A stretch of 64,000 bases of DNA, from contig BCJX01000017.1 of the NCBI GenBank assembly GCA_001600415.1, positions 551,005-615,004 of the forward strand, read 5' to 3'. Of the stretch, positions 24,078 through 35,049 are shown piece after piece; the first letter of the stretch is position 1, and every line of letters starts with the position of its first letter. The notes under the pieces were generated by a model that made no database searches, had not been told where the DNA came from, and worked only from the letters and a program-made list of their open reading frames with translations. The position numbers were made by a program, and so were the translations under genes. Source of the stretch: Pascua guehoae (Eukaryota; Basidiomycota; Tremellomycetes; Trichosporonales; Trichosporonaceae).

Positions 24078-25843
24078 GGTGATGGATGAAACAGATTGGA
24101 GAGAGGAAGGAGGAATGTGGTGAGCCGCCTGCGTATCGAGTCGTGCACGATACAGTGGTGGTGTGGGGTGAACGCGTGAAATGCGCCCGGGTGGAGGGAC
24201 GTTGGTGGAGGCTTCGGAAGCGTCGGGAGCCGAGCCTAGCGTGGATTCAAGGCTGTGAAGCGCGTGAAGCGAGGTTTGAAGTGGTAAAGTGGTAGTGGCG
24301 AGAGGTTGAAGAGTGTTGAATGCGCGACAAAGATGATGGGCCCCAGATGGACGAGTGATTGATGACGAAGAGGAATGATGGTCAAATGTTTGTGGAAGTA
24401 GCAGAGGGTCGGATGCAGATTGACATGGCTGTGGTGGCCCAGCCAGAGTGACTTGTTGCTGACTGGACCATGGGCCATGGGCCATGAGGGCAAGCGGCCA
24501 AGAGCACGCACGCACGCACGCACGCACGCACGACCCGGACGAGGTCGGGATTGATCCACAGTGGCGATGCGGGCAAGCGGCAAAACGGGCATTGATTCCT
24601 CACAGTATCCTCTTGAGCTGCTGTGTCAGGCCTGTATCCCAGTATCCTACAGTACACCTCGACTTACCCTAGGGTGTGGGGTAAAAGGCGGAATACTCTG
24701 CACTCGTGTGGGGAAGGGAGAGAGGGAAGACGCGGCCTTCCCCTTGGACGTGATTGAGAGTGACGACACCAGCCAGTTTCATCCAGTTGCTATATGCGTA
24801 CATCCGTCATCCTCCTCTCCGTCATCACAACAAATACAACCCTCGGTGCACCAAACTGCACTCTGCTCAACTTGTCAACAACTTTGTTCAGCTGCATGCT
24901 GCATAGATAAGACTATGACACTTTGTCCCTCGGACTCCGAGTACCAGGACAGGACCCCAAAAGCCGCCACCCTGGGTATCAACTGCGCACAGCTGTGACC
25001 AACAATGGACGCCACAAGGAACCCGGTCCAGGCGCTCGCCATGGTGCAACACCCGATAGCCCCTGGTGCATGCCAGCGGTAACAAAACGTCTGCAGCTTG
25101 TTATCAACGTCCATGTATCAGTCGCTTCGGGAAAGGCTGGCGGTGCAAATAGACGCGTGCTCTGGACAGTGTTTCATGTGCAAGAGCGCAAGCGTAGGTG
25201 TGGAGCGTATCGAGCTAGCCAGTCTGCAGGCGCACCACTCGGGTCCGGCCCTGGTTGCCACCCTTTGGCCACCCGTTGCCACCGCCCGGACCGGCGTCGG
25301 CGGTATGGTGAACACGGTGACCCCCCCAGATTCGGATCAGACTTCGCCTCGATGCACATCGGTTGTCCTCATGTGAACCGTGGGGGCACGGGACCCAAGC
25401 GTGAGGTATGGGTCGTGCACGCTTTGGCGAGACGCGACGACGCGACGCGACGCAGTACGAGTGAGGGCGCCACCGCTTTTTGTTCCGACAGATTGGAATG
25501 GAATGGAAACAGCCCAACAGCGGAAGAAAATGGAAACAATGCAAGGCGACACACAGCATGGCCTCATGGGGTGTGATGGAACTGGGACACTGGGACAGCG
25601 TAGTGTCGGTATAAAGACCCCCTCGTCCCTCTTTTTCGCATTAACACTTCTTCACAACACTACATTCATTCCACCAGACACCCACCACTCTCGTGTCCAC
25701 CTCGTCTGCGTCACCTCGCCTCTCCACCCCTCGCGCACCCTCGTACCCCCGCTACCCCCCCTTCTCCACCCTCGCCCCCGGCTTCCTTTGAGGAGCCTCG
25801 CGTCGTCACCACCTTCCCCGACTTCATCACACACACCACAGCC
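24078..25843. other. Intergenic, divergent promoters of the Zn2Cys6 factor and the small MGC protein
   Basis: About 1.8 kb. A CACG tetranucleotide run occupies 24505-24533. The last 240 bases hold a TATA box and a C/T-rich leader for the gene at 25844. No gene is supported. Confidence 0.5.
25610..25616 (+). promoter_or_regulatory. TATA box upstream of the small MGC protein gene
   Basis: TATAAAG lies 228 bases before the ATG at 25844 and is followed by a long pyrimidine-rich leader from about 25617 onward. A clear TATA box plus CT-rich leader suggests a strongly or conditionally expressed gene. Confidence 0.55.
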
Positions 25844-26026
25844 ATGGGTTGCTTTGACGGACTCCTCGCCAAGCTCAAGGGCTCGCCCAAGAGCAAGGAC
25901 GACAAGAGCAAGGACGACACGACCAAGGACGCACCCCCCGCCAAGGACGAGGCGCCCGCCCAGGCCCAGACCCCGGCTGCGGCGCCGGGCGCGCCTGAGG
26001 CCGCGGCCGCCGATGCCTCCAAGTAG
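25844..26026 (+). CDS. Small acidic/Lys-Ala-rich protein, possible N-myristoylation and palmitoylation (MGC start)
   Basis: Seen: a 60-residue frame, MGCFDGLLAKLKGSP, then a Lys/Asp repeat (SKDDKSKDDTTKD) and an Ala/Pro-rich tail ending DASK. ATG at 25844 has a good context (GCCATGG) and follows a TATA box and pyrimidine-rich leader. Known: Gly2-Cys3 at the N-terminus is the usual substrate for N-myristoylation plus palmitoylation, so membrane anchoring is likely. No family is recognised. Odd: a consensus donor (GTGAGT) begins at the last base of the TAG stop codon. An acceptor (TTCTAG) ends at 26156 and the next base is A, so splicing would turn TAG into TAA and leave the protein unchanged. 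The short length makes this less certain than the large genes, but promoter features and codon use support it. Confidence 0.6.
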   Translation: MGCFDGLLAKLKGSPKSKDDKSKDDTTKDAPPAKDEAPAQAQTPAAAPGAPEAAAADASK

Positions 26027-26741
26027 TGAGTATGGCCCTGTCGCCGGTAGAGCCTCGCTCTTCGTCATTATCTGCCAAACCCCTTGGGCGTCGGCGACAT
26101 GAAACGAGTGGCCTCTGGCGCACCCCCACACCCACATGCTCGCTTACACCTTCTAGATCTCACGCCACCGGCGCCTGTGGAACCGAACCCAGGTTGAAGC
26201 CGCACACCGTGGACGGACGCGACACACACGGCCGCGACGCATGTGAGAAGCAAGGGGTGTGTGGACGGTGGCGAGGCGTTTAGTAGTTGGTGGCGTTCCG
26301 GCAGAGCCGCCAGTGTGTAGATACGATGCAGTAGTACATTAGGCGAGGTCGCAACACGGGAAACGCGTCTAACGCACAACGCGCAGCACGCACACGACAC
26401 GTGAAACACTGGCATTTCTCACGCCACAGGGGGGCCCATTCGTCTGGGTGGCTTGTCTGGGCAAGAGCATGAGAATGAACCGGGCATGCACGCAGCGTGT
26501 TGCGTGCGCAACAAAGGCAACATAGTGATCCAGGTGAGCAGTCAAAGGCACGGTGAGTGACGATCCACGCCCGGTGGGTGGCGGCAGATGAACATGCTGC
26601 ATCACGCAGAGACCGAAACTAGCTAGTAAACAATCAAACAATTACCATCACCCATCACCCCATCACCCACTCCTCCTCTAACCCTACACCCCAGCAACAA
26701 GCAGCGAGCAAGAGGCGTCAGGGCCGACCTGCACCCGCTGC
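26027..26741. other. Convergent 3' regions with possible 3'-UTR intron
   Basis: Between the small MGC gene and nagB. Bases 26026-26156 form a plausible 131-nt intron (GTGAGT...TTCTAG) in the small gene. The rest holds A/C-rich sequence and short CATCACCC repeats near 26650. No gene is supported. Confidence 0.45.
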
Positions 26742-27942
26742 TCATGCGGCGGTGGCGCCGAGGCCGAGACGGGTCGTACCCGCCTCGCCGTACTTTGCCT
26801 CGACCTCGTTCTGGACCTTTTCAATCGACTTGAAGTACTTGACCGTCTTGACGCGGAGTTCAGCCGTGGCGTCCTCGTCGCAGACGACGAGTGCCCATGG
26901 GTGGCTCTGGAGCGCCGAGGCCGTGACCATGTGGCATACGCCGCCCTCGATCATGTGCGAGAGGGCGAGGGCCTTGTTCTGTCCCGTGCAGATGAGGACG
27001 ACCTCGCACGCGTCCATAATGGTCGCGACGCCGACGGTCAAGGCCATGCGGGGCACGGCGGCGAGGTCATTGTTGAAAAAGCGGCAGTTGTCAATAATCG
27101 TCTCGTATGCGAGCGTCTTGATGCGCGTCCGCGACCGGAGCGACGAGCCGGGCTCGTTGAACGCAATGTGCCCGTCGGCGCCGATGCCGCCCAGGAACAG
27201 ATCGATGCCGCCCACCGATTTGATCTTGGCCTCGTACGCCTCGCACTCGGCGTACAGGTCGTCGGCCTCGCCGTCGAGAATGTTGGTGTTCTTGGGGCTG
27301 GGCGCGTGTTAGTGCAACTGGAACGCAGGCTGGACGCCGCCAGGAACGGAAAAGACTGCAAGCCCCCCCTCATGTTCCACACTCCAACCTCCACCTCCAC
27401 TTTCTTGGCGGGCGCCCCGGGCGCGGTGCGGCGCCGACCACTCAGACTCACTCAATGTCGACCAACGAGAAAAAGTTCTTGAACATAAAGGTGTGGTACG
27501 ACTCGGGGTGGTCACGGGGGATGCCAACGTATTCATCCTGCAACGTGTCAGATTTGGGCAATTGAGTCACCGCGGGCGAGACACTAGACTCACCATGTTG
27601 ACTACAGGAAACGAGGCACAGTGTCAGTATTTCGTTTGGTCTCACACATGAATAGCCTAGTACACACAAGTAATGACATCCTGTGTGTGTGTCAGCCAAC
27701 ACTCGCTAGGTTGAGATCTGGACGGCCGCATTACTGATACTCCTCACCTTGAAGCTGACCTTGCCGTCCTTGCAGAGCTCGACGAGGCGCTTGTACACTG
27801 GGAGCGGCGACGAGCCTGTTGGGAGGCCGAGGACAAAGTTTGGGTGAGTGGGCGTGGGCTTGAACGCGTTGATGCGGCGCACAATGTAGTCGGCAATGTA
27901 GTCGCCGACCTCGGTCTTGGTGTCGCGGATCGTGAGGCGCAT
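26742..27942 (-). CDS. nagB: Glucosamine-6-phosphate deaminase
   Basis: Seen: exons 27748-27942, 27668-27680, 27594-27601, 27452-27537 and 26742-27297 give 285 residues (E. coli NagB 266, human GNPDA1 289). It starts [20 protein letters not shown] and has the phosphate-binding line [13 protein letters not shown]. The catalytic MDEYVG carries Asp73. [17 protein letters not shown] carries Asp142, His144 and Glu149, matching E. coli Asp72, Asp141, His143 and Glu148. Known: converts glucosamine-6-phosphate to fructose-6-phosphate and ammonia in the cytosol, the last step of GlcNAc catabolism. It is divergent to the deacetylase gene at 29203, which supplies its substrate. Odd: exons 2 and 3 are only 13 and 8 nt and encode DVITFNM just before the catalytic Asp, so correct micro-exon inclusion is essential. 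Confidence 0.97.
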
Positions 27943-29202
27943 GGTGGGTGGGATAGAAAGTGGTGCGTGTGGGTGTGTGTGTTGTGTGGGTGTGTGGGGT
28001 GGAGTGGAAAGAAGTTGCAAAGTCGCGGTTGGTTTTTGGGACGAGTGGTTGTGAGTGAGTGAGTGAGAAGGCACCTGCTGTTATCTACCCAAGAGAACTG
28101 ACGCATGCAAACGTTTGCACGCATCAAAGACACGCCTCCGCCTGGCCTCGGTCGGCGTTGTCGCGCGCCGCTTGCCCGCGGACATGATCTTTCGAGTAGT
28201 GCAACGAAGGAATGGGCTGGCTAGAGTCGCCGGATCTCGACGGCAGCGGCGTGTTGACCGGCGCACGTGGGGCCCTGGGCGCCGCAGGGCCGGCAAGCTA
28301 CGGCAGCCCAGTTTTGTAACAGGTGCAGACGCAGTGTCGCAGCATAGTTGGGAGCTAGGAGGGGTCTGAATGGGGAGGATGGGGAGTATGGGGGGGGGGG
28401 GGGGGTTGGTGGCCACGTTGGGGAAGAGATACCGACCGACCGGCCCACTGGCCGGCTAACGTGCGGGCTTGGCGAGAGAGGCCGACGCAATTGTGCTATT
28501 GTGGGTCTGATCTCTGCATGGTGGCAAAACTGGGTGACGCCGGCTGGCTGGCTGAGGCACGTTGGTGAAACTGGAAATTACGCGGGTGTCGGCAAAATCG
28601 CCGGTTTGACATTGATTGTTTTTTTCTTTGCTGCTGGCTGTCGGATCTGGCCTAAAATTCAGGACTGTGACGTACAACATATCCACCGCACGGGCCCCAA
28701 GGGCCCGAGGTCGGCCAGGGGGCATGCGGTGGCGGCGATGAGATGAGATTGATTGGGGGGGCCCATCTCGTGCTGGCATCTCACATTCACGTTTGTCGGC
28801 GCGTTCGGCGCACAGAGTGGCGGCTGATAACCCGGTCTCGCCTTTGATTCCCACTACTGCCGTGTCCGGCGGCGCAGATCCGAGCAGAACCTGCGTGCGG
28901 TCGAGCGCAGCGGCAGCGGCAGCCCCAGCGGCCAGCAAGCAGCCCAAGCCCGAGGCCAAGAGCTGGCAATGTCGAGCCAGGACGGATGGAGAAAAGTAAA
29001 GAGTCTCCGGGCGGGCCTGCGAGCGATAATCAAAAGGCACACGCAAACGCGCAACAACACCAACACCAACACACACCCACGCCCCCCACCGACGGGCACA
29101 AGTACTTCGAGCACACCAAGAGCAACAGCTAGAGTAACAGCGACAGCGTCCCAACGAGCAACCACCACCACCACCACCACCACCNCCCNCCCGCCTCTCA
29201 CC
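27943..29202. promoter_or_regulatory. Shared divergent promoter region of nagB and nagA
   Basis: A 1.26-kb region between the two start codons. It holds GT-rich sequence next to nagB (27960-28070), a 16-G run at 28390-28405, and an ACC trinucleotide run at 29159-29184 just before the nagA ATG with two ambiguous bases at 29185 and 29189. A 34-codon open frame on the minus strand at 28081-28185 could act as an upstream ORF of nagB; this is speculative. No other gene is supported. Confidence 0.5.
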
Positions 29203-30023
29203 ATGACGGACATTATTCGCTTCACCAACGGCTACCTCGCCCTGCCAGACGGCACCGCCAAGCGCGGCGACCTGTACGTCTCGGCCACGACGGGCCGCAT
29301 CATCTCGGGCCAGGAGAGCTACTTTGACTCGCGCCTCATGCCCGCCCGCACCGTCGATCTCGACGGCGGCATCCTCTCCCCCGGCCTCATCGATGTCCAG
29401 ATCAACGGCGCGTACGGCGTCGACTTTTCAGAACTCGACGTCAGCCCCGGCGGTGAGGACGTTTACCTCGCGGGGCTGGACAAGGTCGCGTCCCGCATCG
29501 CAGAGACGGGTACCACGTCATTTTTACCGACCATTATTACCCAGAAGGAGGAGTTGTATGCCAAGGTGAGTGGGCTTGGGACGTCGGACCAGGGCGGTGA
29601 GATGGGCGTTGGGCGGGACGTCGGACCAGGGCGGTGAGATGGGCGTTGGGCTCGGGACGTCGGCCATGGTGGTGAGATGCAGTAGTTGGGATCGACCCAG
29701 CGTGGGCGTCTTGTTGCGGCCGACGTTTGGAAGTGGCGGCGTCCGTCGACATGGTGGTTGCAACCAGGAGATTTCGCTCGAATGGACAGACAGTCTACTT
29801 GAGTCTCGGAGGTGGGAGCCAGAGCTCTCAGCTCGGCTTGGCGCAGGCGGCATTGTCCCAGTGGAATACACAGTGGCTTGGCTGTGTGGCGGCCTGCAAT
29901 CACTATGATGGACCGATGCGACCTCCGCAGCGCACTGGACACGGTTCATCGGCGACTACCGAATATATTGCCGCCTCCGTCATGCCTTGCTATCATCCGA
30001 TATTACCGTCCACCTACACACGC

Positions 30024-30061
<38 letters not shown>

Positions 30062-31318
30062 TAGCACCCACTAACACCCAGCTCCTCCGCCTCCTCTCGC
30101 CCCGCTCCCAGCCCGCCTCGGCGCACGTCCTAGGCTACCACGCCGAAGGCCCCTTTCTGCACCCCCAGCGGCGCGGGGCGCACAACAATGCCCTCCTGCT
30201 CACGGCGTCGACGATGCCGCCCATCGACGCATTCGACAGCGTGTACGGCAAGGACGAGCTGGACCAACCCGGCGTCAAGATGATCACGGCCGCGCCCGAC
30301 GTCGAGGGCGTCATGGGCTGCATTGAGCCCCTGACCCGCCGGGGCGTGACGTTTAGTATTGGACACTCGGATGCGGATCTCGCGCAGGCGCAGGAGGCGG
30401 TGGGGCGGGGGGCGAGGATGATTACGCACTTGTTCAAGTGAGTCCGGGTCGGGCGAGGGAGAGTCGAGTCAACGGACGAGGGAAGTGGGTTAGGGGGCTT
30501 GGAGTGTTGGCCTGCATTGTGTGGGGTGTGTTACACGATACGGATTGGTACAAGTCTACGGCGGTCCGTCACAAGCCAGCACAGCTCCAGTACCACGACG
30601 GCATTGTCAACCACCCACTACCTATCCCCTCCACCTCTCCCAACAAGCTCTGGCGACCCCGCCTCCCCCCACCTCTGGCGAACCCCACCCCCCCCCCCCC
30701 CCCCCCCCCCGCGCCCCCCTGATCCCACCACTGACACCCAGCGCCATGCCGCCCATCCACCACCGCGACCCGGGCGTCATCGGCCTCCTGGGCGAGCCCG
30801 AATCCTCCCGCCGGCCCTACTTTGGCATCATCGTCGATGGCCTGCACTCGCACCCCAACACGGTACGCATCGCCTACGGCGCGTCCCCCGACCGGTGCAT
30901 TCTCGTGACGGACGCGCAGTGGATTCTCGACCCCACGCTGCCCGACGGCGTGCACAACTGGCGCCCCGGCGTGTCGTTTCGCAAGGACGGCCTGCGCGTC
31001 GTGATTGACGGCACGGACACGCTCGCCGGCAGCGCGATTCCGTTCAACGAGTGTGTCAAGAATCTCGCGGCGTGGGCCAACATCTCCATCCCGCAGGCGC
31101 TCGTGTGCGCCACCTTCAACCCGGCCCAGATGCTCGGGGGCGACGTGGCAAAGACAAAGGGACGGCTCGAGGAAGGGTTTGATGCCGACCTCGTCGTGTT
31201 TGACTGGAAGGGAAACGTGCGCTCGACGTGGGTCATGGGCAAAGAAGTCTATCGCGCACCGGACCTGTGCAAGGGAGACGTCATCCGGCCGACCAAGGAT
31301 CTGAATGGGTCCGCCTAG
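29203..31318 (+). CDS. nagA: N-acetylglucosamine-6-phosphate deacetylase
   Basis: Seen: exons 29203-29565, 30082-30437 and 30742-31318 give 431 residues. It starts MTDIIRFTNGYLALPDG. Amidohydrolase landmarks occur in order: PGLIDVQINGAYGVDF, TGTTSFLPTII, GYHAEGPFLHP (metal-ligand Glu143), FSIGHSDADL and ITHLFNAMPP (metal-ligand His residues), GIIVDGLHSHP, and ILVTDAQ (catalytic Asp). The C-terminus returns to the beta-sandwich (ADLVVFDWKGNV). Known: removes acetate from GlcNAc-6-phosphate to give glucosamine-6-phosphate, the substrate of the divergent nagB product. Odd: both introns are long (516 and 304 nt) and carry poly-C tracts shortly before their acceptors, and intron 1 has a tandem duplication containing donor-like GGTGAG words. 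Confidence 0.96.
30025..30061. repeat. 37-base poly-C tract in nagA intron 1
   Basis: Thirty-seven consecutive C ending 20 bases before the acceptor at 30080-30081, on the coding strand. A CTAAC branch-point sequence lies between tract and acceptor. Confidence 0.9.
30688..30710. repeat. 23-base poly-C tract in nagA intron 2
   Basis: Twenty-three consecutive C ending 30 bases before the acceptor at 30740-30741, again on the coding strand, with a CTGAC branch-point sequence between. Confidence 0.9.
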
Positions 31319-32033
31319 AGGGGGTGAGGGATTGGGGTTACTTGGGTACATAATTGGGTTCATGCACTAGTTGGAATTGACGGGGCTAGAGGAGGGGCCG
31401 AAGAGTGGTCGTCGTCATTGGTTGGTGTGTCTTGTTCTGTGAGAATACCACTCGAGCCATCGTGACTCTCCAACATGTTTGCTAGCATGAGAGGGTGCAT
31501 TGGTAATGCTCATCAGCGGCCAGGCCGCTGCCGGCTTGTTAATCACGCCCCGCTGCTGATACGATCACACGTGTGACAACACTCATGTGAACGCCTTCCA
31601 CAGCTACAATTGACACTCGCACCACAAGTCCATCTCAATTGATCCACCTGATCCAAAGAGGTGCCATCAAACAAAACTACGAGTAACCAAGACATTAATG
31701 ACAAAGCCTACCAGTATCCGATCCCATCCATCCGTCCCTATCGTCGACGCAGATCGCCCACGCGACCTCTGGCGTCTCGTCCCAGTCGCTCCTCGCGTTC
31801 CCGTTCAGCACAAAAGCCTCATGCCTCATATGGCCTCACGACGTGAAAAATAGTGGCGCAGTGGCGTGAATTAGTGTGTGTATGCCCAGAACGACGATCC
31901 GTAGTCCTTCATTCTCGTGGGTTTGCCGATAAGGCCCAACCTTACGGCTAGAGTCGATCACGTACCCGGCCGCGGAGGAAAGTGGCCCCGGTTGGCGAGA
32001 GCCGTCTGCCGGTCACGCGAGCATCCGCACCTC
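31319..32033. other. Convergent 3' region of nagA and the second Zn2Cys6 gene
   Basis: About 0.7 kb with no supported gene. Short frames only. AT content is higher near 31560-31700, as expected for 3' UTR and termination sequence. Confidence 0.45.
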
Positions 32034-35000
32034 CTAGGACATGTGCGCGAGCTGCTCGGCGTACCCGCGCAGTGTGCCGCCCGTGGTGCGCGCAACGTGG
32101 CTCGGGGGCAGTCCGCCCGCGGCGAGCATGTCGGCCACATTGTTCAGGAGCGGCACCGTGTCCGACGGCTGGAAGGCGCCCTCGGTGCTGTTGTCCTTGT
32201 TGGCATCAACGAGGACCGAGCCCGCGAGCGTGATCATCTGTGACAGTGTGAGCGAGGGCTAGACGGAAAAGAGGCTCGGGGTACGTACCGAGAGATAACA
32301 GGGGGGCAAGTTTGCAAGCTCGCTGCGGCTTGGCCACGCCGAGCACTTTTCAAGCAGCCCGACGGCGGCCTCGACGCCGAGCGCCCAGCTGGCCGCGCGG
32401 AGGCGGGGGTTGCCTTCGAGACTCTTTGCGCTGGTCGCGTTGACGAGCATGCGTGCAAACTCCCAGAACAAGTTGATGTAGCGCATCCAGTTGGCGTCAA
32501 GGCTATGCGCCTCGAGGTCGGCGCGCCACCACGTGAGGCTCGCATTGATGCTGCTCGCGAGACGGGCATTGGCGGCCGCCTGCGCGGGCATGCCGGCGCC
32601 CGCAGTCGCAGCCTCGTTCTGCGAGCGCCGGTGGTACCACTCGCGCAGGTACGTGATGAGGCGCGCGTGGAAGGTGAGCAGCACGTCGTGGGGCGAGTAC
32701 GAGTCGCCCGGGAGCGGCGCGTCTGGCACGAGCACCTGGCAGTACGCCAACGGGTCACGACGCGGCGGGATCGGGTTGTCCCGCTGCAAGGCTTCGGTGC
32801 CGTCGACAATCTGCGGTTAGCTTCCTGTCGGCCCAAGGTAAACTCACGTAGCACAGGAGCCACAGGCGCGCCATGTCTTCGCGTGTTGCGTCGCGCTTGA
32901 TGGGGAGGAGACCACAGACCTCTCCCAGGGTAGGCGGCTGGGGGACCGTCTGCGACGTCGACTTGATCCATCCGCGCGCCCACTTGAACGCCGAACTGGC
33001 AATGGTCGCAGCCTGCTCGCGCTCAGTGATAAACGTCGCCAGGATACAGGCGCCGACAATCTCCTCGGGCCCGATACCGAGCTCGGGGTCGAGATCCTCC
33101 TCGCCCTCCTCGTCTCGGTTTCCAGTGCCGCCGCCAAAGGGCTGGTCGAGCGTGCTGATAAAGCTGTCGGCAGGCGAGTTGTTGAGCAGGTTGGAAACCT
33201 CGGTTGCCAGCGTCGCAATGTGCCTGTGGGACGGTGGTGCGCGCTCGGCAGCAATCAGGCACATGACACTGAGGATGAACGGCGTGATCGCGCTCGGTCC
33301 GTCCGCAATGTATGGGAACTTTGCAAACCGCAGCGAGTAGCCAAAGAGCCACGGCGAGAGCCTGCTGTGGAAGCTGCAAGTTAGTGCTACTTTCGTGTAG
33401 GGAGTCACTCTGCCGATCGGAGACGTACTAGTTGACAAGGTTGAGAGCCTCGGCATTCCCAATCAGTCCGCGTTTGACAATGTTGGGTCGCGGATCCGTA
33501 GACCCGAGATTGTCGTTTGCAAACGTCGGTACTTCTTGTTCGTGGGGGTGGATGATGGCCGTGGGGCGCTGTACGGCGGTGGGGCCGGTAGATGATCCGT
33601 TCAGCAGCCCAAAGATTCCACCATGAGCCGCATTGCCCGAAAACGAGCCTCCACGCGTGGTCGTGAGAGCACCCGACCCTCCCTGCGAGGCCGAGGGCCC
33701 ACTGTCCATCATGGCGACAAAGGTCGCATCGACGGGCGAGATGGACGAGAGGTTGTCTGGCGTCACACCAGCACCTGCACTGGGCAGCGATGCCGGCCCG
33801 GCAGACACAGACATGGAGCGCCCAGACTGGCCCTGCTGACCGGGGCCATGTGGTGAGGGGAGGGGATAGTTGTTGAGGCCGAGGTCAACGTCGGAAATTC
33901 CCATGACATGCTGCCCACTGCCTGGTCCATGACCAGGCACATGGCCGCCAGGATGCCCCGCATGGCCGGGCACAAACTGGAGGCTGTTCGGGGACGTATT
34001 GCTCATGTCAAAGCGCGGGGGGCCCATGTGCATGTCAGACGGGCGGATGGACGAGCTAGACGTCGGCGGTACCAGCGGCCGAGGCCCCTGGCCCTGTGCC
34101 CCGTTGCCCATCGGGTCCATTGGCTGGTAGTCGGACGCAAAGTGGTGTCCGGGAAGACTGGTGCCATTCTCGTCGCCGTCATCGTCGTCCCCGTCGTCCT
34201 TCTTGGACCGGCGAGAGCGTTTCCGCGACCCGTCGCCGAGCTCGCGGTTGCGCTCCGCACCCCATCCCTGCAGGATGGAAAGATCGCGATCGGGTGCTTC
34301 AAAGCGTGGCAACGGGCGATCGAGCGGCGGGACTGCACCCTGCACTGCGAGGTGGTCGAGGATGTGGTGAACCGCTTCGCTCAGCTGGGCCAGGTGCCCG
34401 ACGGCATTGTACAGGTCGGCCGTGAGGGTTTGTTGCCAGTCTTCGTCCTGGTTTGTCAGCGTACCGTCTTTCTCCTCCACATGGCTGGTATTCCCGTGCC
34501 TGGGCTGCTCGGCCGCTCATGTTCTGGCTTACGCACATGACCTCGGGGGTAGAAGATACACTTCTCCTTGCGCGCGCGACACCGCACACAGTCCGACTCG
34601 TTCTCCTCGACAATGCACTTGAGCTTTGCGCGGCGGCAGTTTGCGCATGCCTTTTGCTTCTTTTCGCGCACGAGGATGCTCGGTTGCTGCCCGTCCTTTT
34701 CGCCCTTGACGCTAGACCCCGGGGGCGACGACTTGGGCCCACCGCCGCCTCCTCCATTGACTGCTTCGGACCCTCGGCGCGTGTCGCTGCCAGACCCGCT
34801 CGTGCGGCTCATCTGCCGACTCCGCTTGCGCCGACCGTTGCCCGCAGCGGATGGTGGTTGAGGACCGGCACCGGCACCACCGGGACCGCTCCCTGTGCCG
34901 GCGTCAAAGTAGGCACGGCCATCCGGAGGCATGGGGGGCCGCCCCGAGAATGGCGATACGTTTGGTGCCATTGGCGAAAACGACCCGGAGCGCGCTCCAG

Positions 35001-35049
35001 TGCTGGGCTCTGGCCCAGGGAGGGAGGAGGCTGGCGGCTGATCCGTCAT
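32034..35049 (-). CDS. Zn2Cys6 fungal transcription factor
   Basis: Seen: exons 34537-35049, 33429-34447, 32848-33373, 32289-32810 and 32034-32237 give 927 residues. A Pro/Gly/Ser-rich N-terminus and a basic patch precede the zinc cluster KACANCRRAKLKC...CVRCRARKEKC (Cys 135, 138, 145, 154, 157, 164; spacing 2-6-8-2-6). It is followed by YPRGHDEDWQQ and the helix DLYNAVGHLAQLSEAVHHILDHL. A long Gly/Pro/Ser-rich linker follows. The middle-homology domain starts at YFHSRLSPWLFGYSLRFAKFP, and the C-terminal part includes WWRADLEAHSLDANWMRYIN. ATG at 35049 was chosen because an upstream GTG in frame is not a likely fungal start. Intron 1 (89 nt) ends at a textbook CTGACAAACCAG. Known: nuclear regulator family. 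Inferred: its place beside nagA/nagB makes it a candidate regulator of GlcNAc genes; nothing in the sequence proves this. Confidence 0.92.

Noticed and set aside
24505..24533. CACG repeat considered as a CRISPR-like or telomeric array
   Set aside because: It is a simple tetranucleotide microsatellite with no spacers, and this is a eukaryotic nuclear sequence.
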